Shown piece by piece: positions 1-9,159 of a stretch of 64,000 nucleotides of DNA. Below the pieces are notes generated by a model, which was given only the letters and a program-made list of their open reading frames with translations, made no database searches and was not told the origin of the DNA. Origin of the DNA: Acidobacteriota bacterium (lineage in GTDB: Bacteria; Acidobacteriota; Blastocatellia; Pyrinomonadales; Pyrinomonadaceae); the NCBI GenBank assembly GCA_025463135.1, contig JAOAPY010000015.1, positions 124,001-188,000 on the forward strand, given 5' to 3'. The position numbers were made by a program, and so were the translations under genes. Within the stretch, counting starts at the first letter, position 1; every line of letters starts with the position of its first letter.

Positions 1-200
1 GAAAAGTCTCTTGTGTCTGAACCCTGGTTAGCGTCACATTACAACTGACACTGGAATCCTTTCCAACTTGAGCGGGGACAGGGTCCCCTTCCTGACTGTA
101 AATTGCTGCGACTGTTGAGCGGCACTCAGAAACACTTGTGACCTGATCGAACTCAAAGCTGCAATTCAAACTTCAATTGCGGTCCCTAAAAATAATATTC
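1..200. other. Intergenic edge with a palindromic repeat
   Basis: I see no gene in this left edge. Positions 67-97 hold a copy of a repeat whose core, ggggacagggtcccc, is a near-perfect palindrome; the same core recurs near 21.5, 22.4 and 22.5 kb. The minus-strand propeller gene ends just inside at 201, so the hairpin may lie in its 3-prime untranslated region. It lacks a T-tract, so I do not call it a terminator. Confidence 0.6.
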
Positions 201-1217
201 TTACTGACCCACCACCAGCACGACAAAAGTTCCTGGCTTCACGCTGCGCGTCGGTCGCTTGCCGGGTTCGGTGGCAGGTGTCTCGAGAAATTCCGCCGCG
301 GGAAGAAAGATCTTTTTTGTCTTTGGATCAAAGGCCATCGTCTTGGCGCTCGGCTGGGTCTTAATGGCTCCGGCATCTTCAAAACTATCCGCCGACTTTT
401 CGTGAAAGATGTTCAGCGTGCCCTCGCCGCAGGAAAAGAAGATTAGATTTGATGACGGATCAAAGCCCGCATAGTCAACACCCTTACCAATGGGAAAGCT
501 GGCGATTACCTTGCCTGAGGCAGCGTCCATTACAACCATCTTTGGTTCGTTGCGGCACCCGATAAACAAGCGGTTCGTTTTCGCATCATAGGCCAGACCT
601 GTCGGCACTTTGGCCACGCCAATGGGAAAGTGATGTTTGACTTCCAACGATTGTGGATCGAAGACCACTACTTCGCCGGCTTCCTCGCTGTTGAGATAAA
701 TGAGTCCATCCTTTCCGACCACTGCTTGCTCGCCGTCACCCTCTACTTTGACTGTGCCAATCACGTCGCCGGTGGCCGCATCGATGGCGGTGACATCGTG
801 TGATCCGTGGTTGTTAGTGAACACGCGTTTTGTTTTCGGTTCGTAGTAGATGCCGTCCGGCCCCTTGCCGACATCGATCTTCTTGATGAGCTTGAGTGTT
901 TCCGGATCGAACATTGATACTTTGTTCTCACGACCGTTACTGGTGAAACCGTGTTTGAATGCCGATGCAATTGCGACGCCGTGTACGCCCGGAGTGTCGG
1001 CGATCGTGCCAACGAGCTTGCCGCTATCAGCGTCCAACACTTCTACCTGGGTACCGTGTGATACATAGAGTCGTCGTGATGCGTCATCCAACATCACATA
1101 GTCAAACCCGCCCACGCCGTCGATTGAATAACGATTCACCACTTTGTAATTGGTGCTGCCTTGAAAGAGCAGGCCGATGAATGAAAGGCTTAAGAAAACA
1201 CTTTTGATTGTCAGCAT
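201..1217 (-). CDS. YVTN/YncE-type secreted beta-propeller protein
   Basis: A 338-residue exported protein with a signal peptide in about residues 1-22, followed by repeated blades of the type RRLYVSHGTQVEVLDADSG and TKRVFTNNHGSHDVTAIDAA. This is the seven-bladed YncE/YVTN architecture. Such propellers act as periplasmic or surface binding scaffolds; the ligand here cannot be told. The start is well set: AGGAGA lies seven bases upstream of the ATG. That site falls inside the last codons of the PIN gene, whose stop codon is three bases away, so the two are translationally linked. The wider context (antitoxin, PIN, heme/propeller fusion upstream on the same strand) suggests cotranscription. Confidence 0.9.
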   Translation of the reverse strand: MLTIKSVFLSLSFIGLLFQGSTNYKVVNRYSIDGVGGFDYVMLDDASRRLYVSHGTQVEVLDADSGKLVGTIADTPGVHGVAIASAFKHGFTSNGRENKVSMFDPETLKLIKKIDVGKGPDGIYYEPKTKRVFTNNHGSHDVTAIDAATGDVIGTVKVEGDGEQAVVGKDGLIYLNSEEAGEVVVFDPQSLEVKHHFPIGVAKVPTGLAYDAKTNRLFIGCRNEPKMVVMDAASGKVIASFPIGKGVDYAGFDPSSNLIFFSCGEGTLNIFHEKSADSFEDAGAIKTQPSAKTMAFDPKTKKIFLPAAEFLETPATEPGKRPTRSVKPGTFVVLVVGQ

Positions 1218-1220
1218 TAT

Positions 1221-1679
1221 TTATTCTCCTGGTCCAGAAACCTGATCGCTGGAGTTGATTAATCGTCCGATCGCGTCCGCTGGCCTAAGGACGCCAAACC
1301 GAAGATCTTTGATGGTTTGCAGAAACTGTCGATTCTCGGTGATGATGAAATCCACACTGAGCACTTCGGCATGAGCCGCTATGACTGCATCACCCTTTCG
1401 GCAGCCCTGATCTTCGTAATACCTAATGCGATCGAGTGGTGCCTTGTGCCAACTGGATTGAACACCCTCTGGATATTGATTAAGAAGCCTGTAGAAGTCC
1501 CGAATTTCATCCTCACTAAGATTGACGTTTAGCTCCTTCAAGACCTGGAGGGGAATCACCGCGACGAAAGAGCCTATTCGCTTCAACAGTGCTTCGCAGT
1601 ACTCAAGGCTCTTCTCTCGTCGGAGTCCGAAGATCCAGATGTTTGTATCAAGAAGCCAACGCTCAATTGGGATAGTCAC
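1221..1679 (-). CDS. PIN-domain protein, probable toxin ribonuclease
   Basis: A 152-residue PIN domain of the VapC type. Acidic residues sit where the family places its metal site: D in LLDTNIWIF near residue 10, E in QVLKELNV near 49, D in KGDAVIAAHAE near 98, and D/E in DFIITENRQF near 110. VapC toxins are Mg-dependent ribonucleases neutralised by a small partner. The gene overlaps the upstream small ORF by 17 bases, the usual toxin-antitoxin layout, and ends three bases before the propeller start. Sequence supports the PIN fold strongly; toxicity is inferred from layout only. It could instead be a housekeeping PIN nuclease. Confidence 0.85.
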   Translation of the reverse strand: MTIPIERWLLDTNIWIFGLRREKSLEYCEALLKRIGSFVAVIPLQVLKELNVNLSEDEIRDFYRLLNQYPEGVQSSWHKAPLDRIRYYEDQGCRKGDAVIAAHAEVLSVDFIITENRQFLQTIKDLRFGVLRPADAIGRLINSSDQVSGPGE

Positions 1680-1896
1680 GTGAGACTACCTCTTCCCTCA
1701 TACTCCGCAGTTCGTCCCAAACCTTTTCGGTTGGGGTATCCAGGCAGTTCTCGCTTGTGAGTCGACTCTGATACTTTCGCGCCAACTCCTCAAGGCCTTT
1801 TTGAAAGTTCAGTCTTGCAACTCTTTCAAGAAGCTCCATCTGGTCTGTCGGAGCTAGCTCGATAATAGTGCGAGCAAGATCATCGATCGATTGCAT
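1663..1896 (-). CDS. Small antitoxin-like partner of the PIN protein
   Basis: A 77-residue protein beginning MQSIDDLARTIIEL, predicted mostly helical and charged, with no recognisable DNA-binding motif. I place the start at 1896 rather than at a longer upstream ATG because a near-perfect Shine-Dalgarno (GGAGGT) sits five bases before it. Its 3-prime end overlaps the PIN gene start by 17 bases, so translation of the toxin-like gene is probably coupled to it. The residues ELAPTDQMELLERVARL resemble small addiction-module antidotes that go with PIN proteins, but I cannot name a family. The antitoxin role rests on gene order and size. Confidence 0.7.
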   Translation of the reverse strand: MQSIDDLARTIIELAPTDQMELLERVARLNFQKGLEELARKYQSRLTSENCLDTPTEKVWDELRSMREEVVSRDYPN

Positions 1897-1901
1897 GAGT
1901 A

Positions 1902-1907
1902 ACCTCC
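1902..1907 (-). promoter_or_regulatory. Shine-Dalgarno that fixes the antitoxin-like start
   Basis: GGAGGT on the minus strand, five bases before ATG 1896. It decides between this start and the longer reading frame opening at 1941, which has no comparable site. Confidence 0.7.
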
Positions 1908-1988
1908 AAATACCCTGCCATGTTATCGTTCCAAAGACCACGCGGCAACTCGTGCAGTAATATCACAAGTGTAAAAATAGACGGCCCC

Positions 1989-4900
1989 TCAGCGGATAAT
2001 CTTTTGCCGCGGCGTATCGCTCACCTGAAACCAGTCGCCGCTACCATCATTCGTACGAAGCATGCGCATCATCTCCTGCAAGTTAAATGGTCGCGCGCCG
2101 CGCCGGCCGAATACTGAAAGTTGATTGCCGCTTTCATCTACGGCTCGATCGCGGTCAAGTGGTTTGGAGATCGCCAGCGCGTCGCCACCGGTCTTGTGCG
2201 TGGCGATCAAGACCGGCTGTGGACGAGGACTGAAGCCGGCATACTCAGGCATTGTTTCCGGCGACGTCAGCTGCAAAATGCGCAGACCGTTGCGGCCATC
2301 GGCGACATAAGCAAACAGACTCGCGTTGGTCATCGCAATCTTTACCTGGTGCGCATCGTTTAGCTCACCGTTGGCATTGAACATCTGATCCAGGCGCGGC
2401 TTTTCGGGTTGTTCCACATCGACAATCGCAATTCCATCTTTGCCATTGGCGACATAGGCGTAAGTCCGGGCCACGTATACGTCACGCGCATCAGCCAACG
2501 ACACAACTGCACCCGCAACGAGTTTCGCATGGTCGGGTGCCGTGACGTCGAGTATCTTCAATCCCTCATCATCAACCACAAAGGCATAGCGAAACTGAAC
2601 CGCCACGGATCTGGGATGCTTAAGTTCGCGAATGTCTCCAACAACGACTGGATTAAGCGGGTCATCAATGCTGGCGATCACCAGACCATGGTCAGTCGTG
2701 ATGTACGCGTAGGTGCCCGCTATCGTGATGTTGTTGGCATCGTTCAGGACACCCCCAGGATTGAACGCGCCGTTCGGATACTTCTTCGCATCAAGCACTC
2801 GCAACAGAAAGTTATTGAGCGGATCGCCATCCAAAAGCGTGGCCGCATTCACCACGATTAAGCCTTCGCTTTTATCCGCAAGATAAAGATAGCCATACAG
2901 CGGGTGGATTGGCTGCTCCTCGTTCAGCAACTGCTTTCGATCTTCGCCTGCCAGCTTATTAGCGTCGCCGGGCGAAGTCATCGACCCGTCTGCTTTCATG
3001 CGCCAGCGCGCCGGATCTACTGCCAGCGTGGTCGGAGCCGCAATAGCCGTCGCGTATTTTGTCTTCAAATAAAATCTTTGGCCGTAGCGCGAGACGGGCG
3101 CTGTCGTAATGCGTTCGGAAAAACCTTTCTGATCGATTTGCGCCACATCGTAAATACGCAAACCACCTTCGCCGGCGGCGACGTAAGCGTACTCGCCGCG
3201 CAATTGCACCTGTAGGACGCGAGGGTTTCCTTTGTGCTCGTACACTTCTTTCAGTTCGCGATTGCCGCGCTGAAATTTCTCGTAGTCATCCGGGAAAGCG
3301 ATCTTCTGCAAGGTGCTGCCAAAGACTGCCTGCGGATCAGAGCGCTCCGTGACGACCACCGCTGCGAGCGCCTCATCAGTCGCCACATAGACGTAACGCC
3401 CCATGAAGTTCACAAAGTTCGTGCCCTGCAACAGCACCTGCGCCAGCCAGGCGTTGTTATCGTTTTTTTCCGAGACGTGACAATCGCTGCAAGTCTTTGT
3501 CTCCTTTGCGCGTACCGTGTGAGGCACGTGCGTGTTGAAGGTCTGACCGGCAAAGCCTTCGGCTGACGTCGTCTGCTGCTGCGAATAGATCCACTCGCGA
3601 TTTTGATTTTGTGAGCTGACCAGCACGGCGGAAGACGAGCGTACAGGCGCGATCCGGTGGCCCGTCACTGTGCCGTCACGGCCGAGCATAAAAACATCGT
3701 CGCGCAAAACCTGGAAATTGTACTCAGTGAAGTTGCGCGAGTCGCCGCCTTCATTGTGGCGATTCGGCATCTTGCGATTCGCCTTCATCTGCAAGTGACA
3801 GCCGAAACAACTCGTCACCCATGAGGAGTGACAAGAAAAACAGGTCATGTTGTCATCGCGGTGCGCCAGTTCCTTGTCTGTGGCTGGGAGTTCGCCCCAG
3901 GTCAGATTGTCTTTGCGCATTGTCTTGGCATAACGAGATCTCTCGCTGTAGTCGCGTGTCCCCGGAGTGATCGTGTCGATGGTCTGTGGAACGCGCCACC
4001 AGCGACCGGGCACGACGAGTGAGTTCTGAATCAGGTCGCCATTTTTCAAGGCCACGTCCTTTCCGCTTTCATCTTTCTTCGTACGATCGCGCGTGATGCG
4101 TTGAAAGACCGGTACCTTCGCTCCAGTGTCATCGCGAACGGTAAACCCACGTGTAAGGTTGCGCCCAACCGCGCCGGGTTTGCCTGCCTGGCCGACGGCG
4201 ATCGGCGCGGCGGGGCCCGACGTCAGCAGATTGGCGCGTTGGCGAATCGAGCCGTGGCAATCGATGCAGTTAATTTCAATCGCCGCGCGCGGCTCGTTGT
4301 AGAGATTGCCGTTGCCATGCGAGTCCTGCCGGAAGTGACAATCGACGCAGTGCATTCCTCTTTCAGCATGGATGTCGTTCAGGTGGACGGCTTTCTTGAA
4401 TTTGTCGCCATCGTCCGGCGCAATCACATTATCGTTCGCATCGAGTAAGTTGCCTTTACGATCTCGTTTGAAGACCTTGCGGAACATCCAACCATGGCCG
4501 TGAGAGTCGCCAAATTGCGTGTTCCTTAATCCGCTATTGAATTCCGGTGTGCCGGTCTTTTGCAGGAACTCGAGATTGGACCACAGACCGCGCAGACTCG
4601 AGGCTTCGGGATTCCGGTTCAGCTGCTGCTGTTCTTCATCCGGCGACGGATTGTGTTGCCGTGCTGGATACATCTTATCGCCGTCGCTTTCGTTGTCCCA
4701 CCAGGTCATTCCCAGATAGGTGGCGACCATATTTGTGCCCGGGTGCATGTGGCAAACCATGCACTGCGAAGTCGGAATCTGACTGGTGAACTGATGTTTC
4801 AAAGGGTGCCCGGACTCGTCTTTCGGAATGTTTGGATCCGCCGTTTGCGAGCGGCCCAGGTTACCCGCCTTTGCGTAAAACGCCGAGTGGGCCGGATCCC

Positions 4901-6056
4901 GATCGTTGGCATAGATCACATGACAGGCGGTGCATCCTGAAGATCGATAATCACCTGGATGATCGTTGGTGCCGAGAAAGTTTAGAGTCGGATCCAGCAG
5001 GCGTGTTTTCTGCAATCCGAGATAAACCGGATCGGTGCGATTGTTGCTGCCAAAGCCACGCGGGCTCAGGCCTTTGTCGGGCTTGCCCGGATCCTCTTCT
5101 TTATCCGGAAGTCCCACTTCCAATCTGCGCCTGCCGCCTCGTTCAAACACACGCAGGACATTTCCGGGTTGCGAGACCTCCCAACGAGGGATCGGATCGA
5201 GGAACTCCAGCAGTCCCCTGGTGCGTTTTTCTTCCGCGGTCGGAGCTGGTGTTTGAATCAGCCGCTGCGGCGCGCCGCTTTGACCGTAGCTTTCGCCAAA
5301 GCGCGCATCTTTGAGTGGGAAACCGCCGTTGTTATACAGCGCGGCGCCCCAGAGCATGGCGCCGTGGGTCATCATGCTGCGGGCCACGCCTTTCTGTTCG
5401 ATTGCATGGCACTCGCTGTTGCCGCAGGTCTTTTCGGCGACTCTGAGGTCGCCGGGATTAATAAAACGCACGTACTCCCAACTCTCCCGCGCGAGCAAGG
5501 TGTTAGTGCGCTCCGGATTCCCACCCGTTGATTTTCCCTCACGTTGCCACTCGTCAGGAAAACGTGGGCGCACATGGGCCTCGCGTTTTATTCGCTCGAT
5601 CTCTTTCGCCTCGTTGCTGGTTTTTCGCGGGGCGGGATTGCCGCCATGACACGAAGTGCAGGTCAGGCCAATCGCATCTTTGCCATCCTTGAGTTGATCG
5701 AGCATCTCCGTGGCGCCGTATTTATGCATGGGTTCGATCTGCGCGTGACATGAAATACAGCCTTCGAGCTTTACAGCAACAGTCGCCGCCGGCGTTTGCA
5801 GCAAACGCTTTGTTGTAGGTGTCGGCCGATTGTTTCCTGGCTGCCGGCTTGGGGGACTCCCTGCATTTGCTTTGGGCGCGCGCGAGCTGACAGTCAGTGA
5901 CGCAGAGGCAAGAATCAAGAACATCATCACAGAGAAGGTTGACCATCTCGCAACCAGGGACTTCTCGCAAAGGCGCCCAGGCGCCAGGGAGATCTCCACG
6001 AGGCTTCTTTGTTGTCCTCTGCGGCTTTGCGCCTTTGCGGGAAACTGTCTTCTCAT
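1989..6056 (-). CDS. Decaheme-type cytochrome c fused to LVIVD propeller repeats
   Basis: A 1355-residue exported protein. A hydrophobic segment ([18 protein letters not shown], residues 41-58) acts as signal peptide. Heme motifs CxxCH occur near residues 100, 133, 375, 432, 570, 597, 739, 750 and 856, plus one CX4CH (CGNSECH) near 211, giving ten candidate hemes. From about 945 to 1310 come LVIVD-type repeats ([58 protein letters not shown]), predicted to form a propeller. The first ~37 residues are encoded by an interspersed repeat (5966-6041), so the true start may be later, for example near Met44-45; no good Shine-Dalgarno precedes 6056. The gene starts three bases after the upstream barrel gene. 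I infer a surface or periplasmic electron-transfer role. Confidence 0.9.
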   Translation of the reverse strand: MRRQFPAKAQSRRGQQRSLVEISLAPGRLCEKSLVARWSTFSVMMFLILASASLTVSSRAPKANAGSPPSRQPGNNRPTPTTKRLLQTPAATVAVKLEGCISCHAQIEPMHKYGATEMLDQLKDGKDAIGLTCTSCHGGNPAPRKTSNEAKEIERIKREAHVRPRFPDEWQREGKSTGGNPERTNTLLARESWEYVRFINPGDLRVAEKTCGNSECHAIEQKGVARSMMTHGAMLWGAALYNNGGFPLKDARFGESYGQSGAPQRLIQTPAPTAEEKRTRGLLEFLDPIPRWEVSQPGNVLRVFERGGRRRLEVGLPDKEEDPGKPDKGLSPRGFGSNNRTDPVYLGLQKTRLLDPTLNFLGTNDHPGDYRSSGCTACHVIYANDRDPAHSAFYAKAGNLGRSQTADPNIPKDESGHPLKHQFTSQIPTSQCMVCHMHPGTNMVATYLGMTWWDNESDGDKMYPARQHNPSPDEEQQQLNRNPEASSLRGLWSNLEFLQKTGTPEFNSGLRNTQFGDSHGHGWMFRKVFKRDRKGNLLDANDNVIAPDDGDKFKKAVHLNDIHAERGMHCVDCHFRQDSHGNGNLYNEPRAAIEINCIDCHGSIRQRANLLTSGPAAPIAVGQAGKPGAVGRNLTRGFTVRDDTGAKVPVFQRITRDRTKKDESGKDVALKNGDLIQNSLVVPGRWWRVPQTIDTITPGTRDYSERSRYAKTMRKDNLTWGELPATDKELAHRDDNMTCFSCHSSWVTSCFGCHLQMKANRKMPNRHNEGGDSRNFTEYNFQVLRDDVFMLGRDGTVTGHRIAPVRSSSAVLVSSQNQNREWIYSQQQTTSAEGFAGQTFNTHVPHTVRAKETKTCSDCHVSEKNDNNAWLAQVLLQGTNFVNFMGRYVYVATDEALAAVVVTERSDPQAVFGSTLQKIAFPDDYEKFQRGNRELKEVYEHKGNPRVLQVQLRGEYAYVAAGEGGLRIYDVAQIDQKGFSERITTAPVSRYGQRFYLKTKYATAIAAPTTLAVDPARWRMKADGSMTSPGDANKLAGEDRKQLLNEEQPIHPLYGYLYLADKSEGLIVVNAATLLDGDPLNNFLLRVLDAKKYPNGAFNPGGVLNDANNITIAGTYAYITTDHGLVIASIDDPLNPVVVGDIRELKHPRSVAVQFRYAFVVDDEGLKILDVTAPDHAKLVAGAVVSLADARDVYVARTYAYVANGKDGIAIVDVEQPEKPRLDQMFNANGELNDAHQVKIAMTNASLFAYVADGRNGLRILQLTSPETMPEYAGFSPRPQPVLIATHKTGGDALAISKPLDRDRAVDESGNQLSVFGRRGARPFNLQEMMRMLRTNDGSGDWFQVSDTPRQKIIR
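5966..6041. repeat. Inverted interspersed repeat inside an apparent coding start
   Basis: The arms cgcaaaggcgcccaggcgcc and gcgcctttgcggg are partly complementary and enclose the segment translated as residues 6-31 of the heme/LVIVD protein. The low-complexity, proline/arginine-rich peptide it would encode is unlike an export signal. This suggests that the annotated N-terminus includes non-native sequence or that the true start lies downstream. Confidence 0.55.
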
Positions 6057-6059
6057 GAT

Positions 6060-8285
6060 CTAAAACACCAGCTTTAACTGCGCAAACAACGAATACAACG
6101 GCTTGCTGGGATTGATTACTTCAGGCTCGCAAAAATCCCCGACGTTGGGCGGACAATTGCGCGGCCGGTCCGTAAAGATGTCCCGAAAGCCGCGGCCCGT
6201 CCGCAGCGTTGAAGCGCCGAACGTGATCGTCACGTTATTGATAAGAAATGGACGATAGGCCACGCCGAGACTGTAGTCCCAGCCAATGTCGTGTCGTATG
6301 TGATTCTGAAACAAAATGTATTCGAGCGATTCCGTGCGATGAAAGCGCAGGTAGTTGACGTTGAATACAGCCTTGAGTCTTTGCGTGACTTCGACATCAA
6401 CGCCGGCGTTGTAGATGAAGATGCCAGGGTTTACAAAGTTCGCCTGCCCCTGAGTTTTACTACTGCGCAAGCTCGGCAGAATACTGTTCGGCTGGACCAA
6501 TCCCACACCAGTCTGAGTCAGGCGAATACCATTGCGGTTCCAAAACGAGAACTGGCCGCCCACAAAGTTAGGATCGTCAAAGATCGAGTCGAACCCGGTC
6601 GCCTTGCCGTCAGTTGGATTCACATCACCCTGGGCCCAGAAGAACGATCCCTTGAAGCGCAAATAATCCTTATCAACCGAACCTTCGAACGCCGCCATGT
6701 TCGACTTGATGCGCACGCTGCGTCCGGCAATCGGATTTCGATCATCGCGACCGAGGGCATAAAAGTACGAGTGTGTAAGATTCAACTTGCCGAGGTGCCC
6801 GTCCCCGCTAATCCCCAGATATCCTACTTTGACTGAGTGTGGTCGCACGTCTCCGATTAGAGACGGCCGCACCAGAAAACCGTTGCGGTCATACTTCAAA
6901 CTGGCGCGGTCGTCGTTAAAGTGAAGGCTGCCCTGAATCGTATAACCCTTGCGGAGGAAATCCTGACGAAAGATATTGGCGATGTAAACATTTTGATGAC
7001 GCGTGTCAAGGCGGTTTAAGCCGCTGTTAGTGTCCTTTTCGAGCATCGAAAAGTACGCGGCATTGTACTGGTAACGATTGTTGCCAAACGACCCGAACAC
7101 TCGCACCCCCAAATTGTTATCAGAAAAGATGAACCCTCGAAAATCTGAAACAAAGGGTTGAATGCCGGCCCGCAAGGAAACGAAGTCAAAGTTGGAGCTG
7201 AGATCGGCGAGCTTAAGTTCGCCGAACGCCTCTTCCAAAGAAATGTGTGTGTCCGTGCGGTTAGTCCCGCGTCGCACATCGATGTTCACCACACCATTTT
7301 CACGCGCGTTCAAATAGTTGGGAATGCTGAAGGTCGGAGAGATCTTAATCGCCCAATCGCGCGGCTTGAAGGCTGTGTCACCATGAAAGAGCTCAAAGCT
7401 TAACTGCAGTGTTTCGTTCACCGCCAGTTGCTCTGGTTGACCGAGGAATTCCGCGCTGCGCGGATCATCCGCGCTGACGCCCGAAGCCGTGGGCACCCGA
7501 CGCAATTCAATGGTGGAGGTGTTCGTGGCCGAAAGAACAAAGAAAGTCTTGTTCCCTTTGATGGGATAGTCGCCCTTCAGCACGCTCTGGTTGTAGGGAT
7601 CCCACCACCGACCTTTTTTGAAGGGAATGTCGCGTCCGCGCCCGCCACGATCGCCGTAACGATCGTATTCTGGGAAACCGATGCGCCAGCGATCGCGCGC
7701 TTCGCGACGATCGGCGGTGGTTTGCGGCGCCGACGGAATACTCGGAGTGCCAGCATAGCCGGTCGGCTTGTCCTCGTTCTCCGCGCCGATGGCGGCGGGT
7801 GATTTCTCGGCGAGGCCGATATCGATCCTGGTTGCCTGGCCCGGCTCAACGATTACATTCTCGAGCACCTCACCGTGCACCTGGGCCAACTCACCGTAAT
7901 GTCCGTTGGGATCAAAGATCGCCACAAAGGGCGATCCGAGGGATATGCGGTAAGCCCCGGCGGGCAAGCGCAACGAGTAGCTGCCATTAGCGCCGCTGCG
8001 AACCTCGCGCATATTGCTGTTGACCTGATTGGTCGCGACAACAACGACACCCGCGACCGGCACGCCTGAAGAGGTGCGAACGACTCCGGTTATGTTCCCG
8101 CGATTCTGCGCAAAGCTGCTCGACGACGACGCCACCAACAAAATCAAAATGGCCAATGGACACCAAACTGCGAATCCGAATCCCGGTCTACGCAGCGAAG
8201 GTACAGTAACAACGCTGATGAGTTCAGGCGATTTAATTATTCTGCTCCCGACCGTACGGAATATCGCCGGCGCGCGGCGGCTCAA
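6060..8285 (-). CDS. Outer-membrane beta-barrel protein with carboxypeptidase-regulatory domain
   Basis: A 741-residue protein with an N-terminal export signal ending near residue 60 (SSSSFAQ). A carboxypeptidase-regulatory-like beta-sandwich follows at about 63-150 (ITGVVRTSSGVPVAGVVVVA, GSYSLRLPAGAYRISL), then a linker rich in R, G and D, and a long region of alternating beta strands from about 250 that ends in LFAQLKLVF. The terminal phenylalanine is the usual BAM signal of outer-membrane barrels. No TonB box or plug is evident, so I do not call it a TonB-dependent receptor. The start codon is TTG and uncertain; the N-terminus is long for a signal peptide. Its stop lies three bases before the heme/LVIVD gene, which suggests that the barrel could anchor or accommodate that cytochrome. 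Confidence 0.85.
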   Translation of the reverse strand: MSRRAPAIFRTVGSRIIKSPELISVVTVPSLRRPGFGFAVWCPLAILILLVASSSSSFAQNRGNITGVVRTSSGVPVAGVVVVATNQVNSNMREVRSGANGSYSLRLPAGAYRISLGSPFVAIFDPNGHYGELAQVHGEVLENVIVEPGQATRIDIGLAEKSPAAIGAENEDKPTGYAGTPSIPSAPQTTADRREARDRWRIGFPEYDRYGDRGGRGRDIPFKKGRWWDPYNQSVLKGDYPIKGNKTFFVLSATNTSTIELRRVPTASGVSADDPRSAEFLGQPEQLAVNETLQLSFELFHGDTAFKPRDWAIKISPTFSIPNYLNARENGVVNIDVRRGTNRTDTHISLEEAFGELKLADLSSNFDFVSLRAGIQPFVSDFRGFIFSDNNLGVRVFGSFGNNRYQYNAAYFSMLEKDTNSGLNRLDTRHQNVYIANIFRQDFLRKGYTIQGSLHFNDDRASLKYDRNGFLVRPSLIGDVRPHSVKVGYLGISGDGHLGKLNLTHSYFYALGRDDRNPIAGRSVRIKSNMAAFEGSVDKDYLRFKGSFFWAQGDVNPTDGKATGFDSIFDDPNFVGGQFSFWNRNGIRLTQTGVGLVQPNSILPSLRSSKTQGQANFVNPGIFIYNAGVDVEVTQRLKAVFNVNYLRFHRTESLEYILFQNHIRHDIGWDYSLGVAYRPFLINNVTITFGASTLRTGRGFRDIFTDRPRNCPPNVGDFCEPEVINPSKPLYSLFAQLKLVF

Positions 8286-8309
8286 CTCGTAAAGCGTGCG
8301 CTAAGCTGA

Positions 8310-8594
8310 TCAAGAGATTCGGAAACACTGTAACCCGCCTGATACGACCCCGTATAGGAAATTTGCAGCTGCCACATGGTCGATGACAACCGGGTTGCCA
8401 AACTGGCATACATCACCTTCCTCATTCCAGCGTCGCCAGGATTCGCAATCGCGATCAGTACCGACCAAATCTGATCCGTGAAAGCAGCGGATGCGAGTTT
8501 TTCTTTGCCTTTTCGAGGTAAAAATGGCCGCGGGCATCTGCCTGGTAACCCTGCGGCGGTTAGGATGAGGACAAGGGCAACTGGAATCAGTCAT
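8310..8594 (-). CDS. Small hypothetical protein at the end of the Rhs unit
   Basis: A 94-residue ORF whose ATG overlaps the stop of the preceding gene by four bases (ATGA). The first ~30 residues are basic and look non-protein-like. The C-terminal ~60 (WRRWNEEGDVCQFGN, then AAANFLYGVVSGGLQ) look like a real folded segment. I see a weak resemblance to the end of polymorphic-toxin modules found behind Rhs proteins, but it is too slight to assign. It could be a displaced toxin tip, a decayed gene, or chance. Support is the coupled position and the residue composition of the second half. Confidence 0.35.
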   Translation of the reverse strand: MTDSSCPCPHPNRRRVTRQMPAAIFTSKRQRKTRIRCFHGSDLVGTDRDCESWRRWNEEGDVCQFGNPVVIDHVAAANFLYGVVSGGLQCFRIS

Positions 8595-9145
8595 CGCCGC
8601 ATTCTTTTTACGAGTGGTCCAAGGTAGTGGATCGATGCGGTCATCGGGATCGAAAACAAATTCAGGATAAAGAGGAAAGCAATCCAGGCAATCACGGTAA
8701 GCGAGAAAAATCTGCCTGGGTCAGGTTCTATTCGGTCCGGCATCCACCAGTGGGCCAGTGTCATAGGAACCGCGATGAAGCTCGCAGAAAACAGCGAGCC
8801 GAATACCGGTGTTAAGATCCAACTTGGAATCATAGGCTTTGCCAGCGTGGCCCAAATCCAAAGTTGGTGACAGACAAGTGCGACAGCAAGATAGCAGCCT
8901 AGCGTGAAGAACATGATCTTTAAGGACTGAATCTGGTCCAGCCCTCCGATGCTACCTTTGCTGGCGCCAAGCACTGACAAAACAAGCCCCGTGCAGAACC
9001 CGGAGATAAGTGCTTCGGTTAACTCGACGCGCAAACTCTTCTCATAGAATCGTTCGACAGTGCCGCCCAGGTAGTCGAAGAACCCGAGCACCTGACGCTC
9101 TATCCGTTCAGGTGTGCTCAGAGGTCGTTGATATTCTGCAAACAC
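8591..9145 (-). CDS. Four-helix membrane protein coupled to the Rhs gene
   Basis: A 184-residue protein with about four membrane segments (near residues 48-62, 78-98, 108-130 and 145-168) and charged ends. The start is GTG at 9145; its Shine-Dalgarno AGGAGG (9156-9161) overlaps the stop codon of the Rhs gene, so it is translated from the same message. I do not recognise a family. Small membrane proteins encoded directly behind Rhs genes are sometimes immunity proteins, which is a hypothesis here and not visible in the sequence itself. Confidence 0.7.
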   Translation of the reverse strand: MFAEYQRPLSTPERIERQVLGFFDYLGGTVERFYEKSLRVELTEALISGFCTGLVLSVLGASKGSIGGLDQIQSLKIMFFTLGCYLAVALVCHQLWIWATLAKPMIPSWILTPVFGSLFSASFIAVPMTLAHWWMPDRIEPDPGRFFSLTVIAWIAFLFILNLFSIPMTASIHYLGPLVKRMRR

Positions 9146-9159
9146 TGACTATGGGCCTC

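Noticed and set aside
2904-5649. Many plus-strand open frames of 70-160 codons opposite the heme/LVIVD gene
   Set aside because: They are antisense shadows in a GC-rich gene: no start signals, Arg/Pro-rich products, no domains.
6060-8285. TonB-dependent receptor call for the barrel protein
   Set aside because: No plug domain or TonB box could be seen between the carboxypeptidase-regulatory domain and the barrel.
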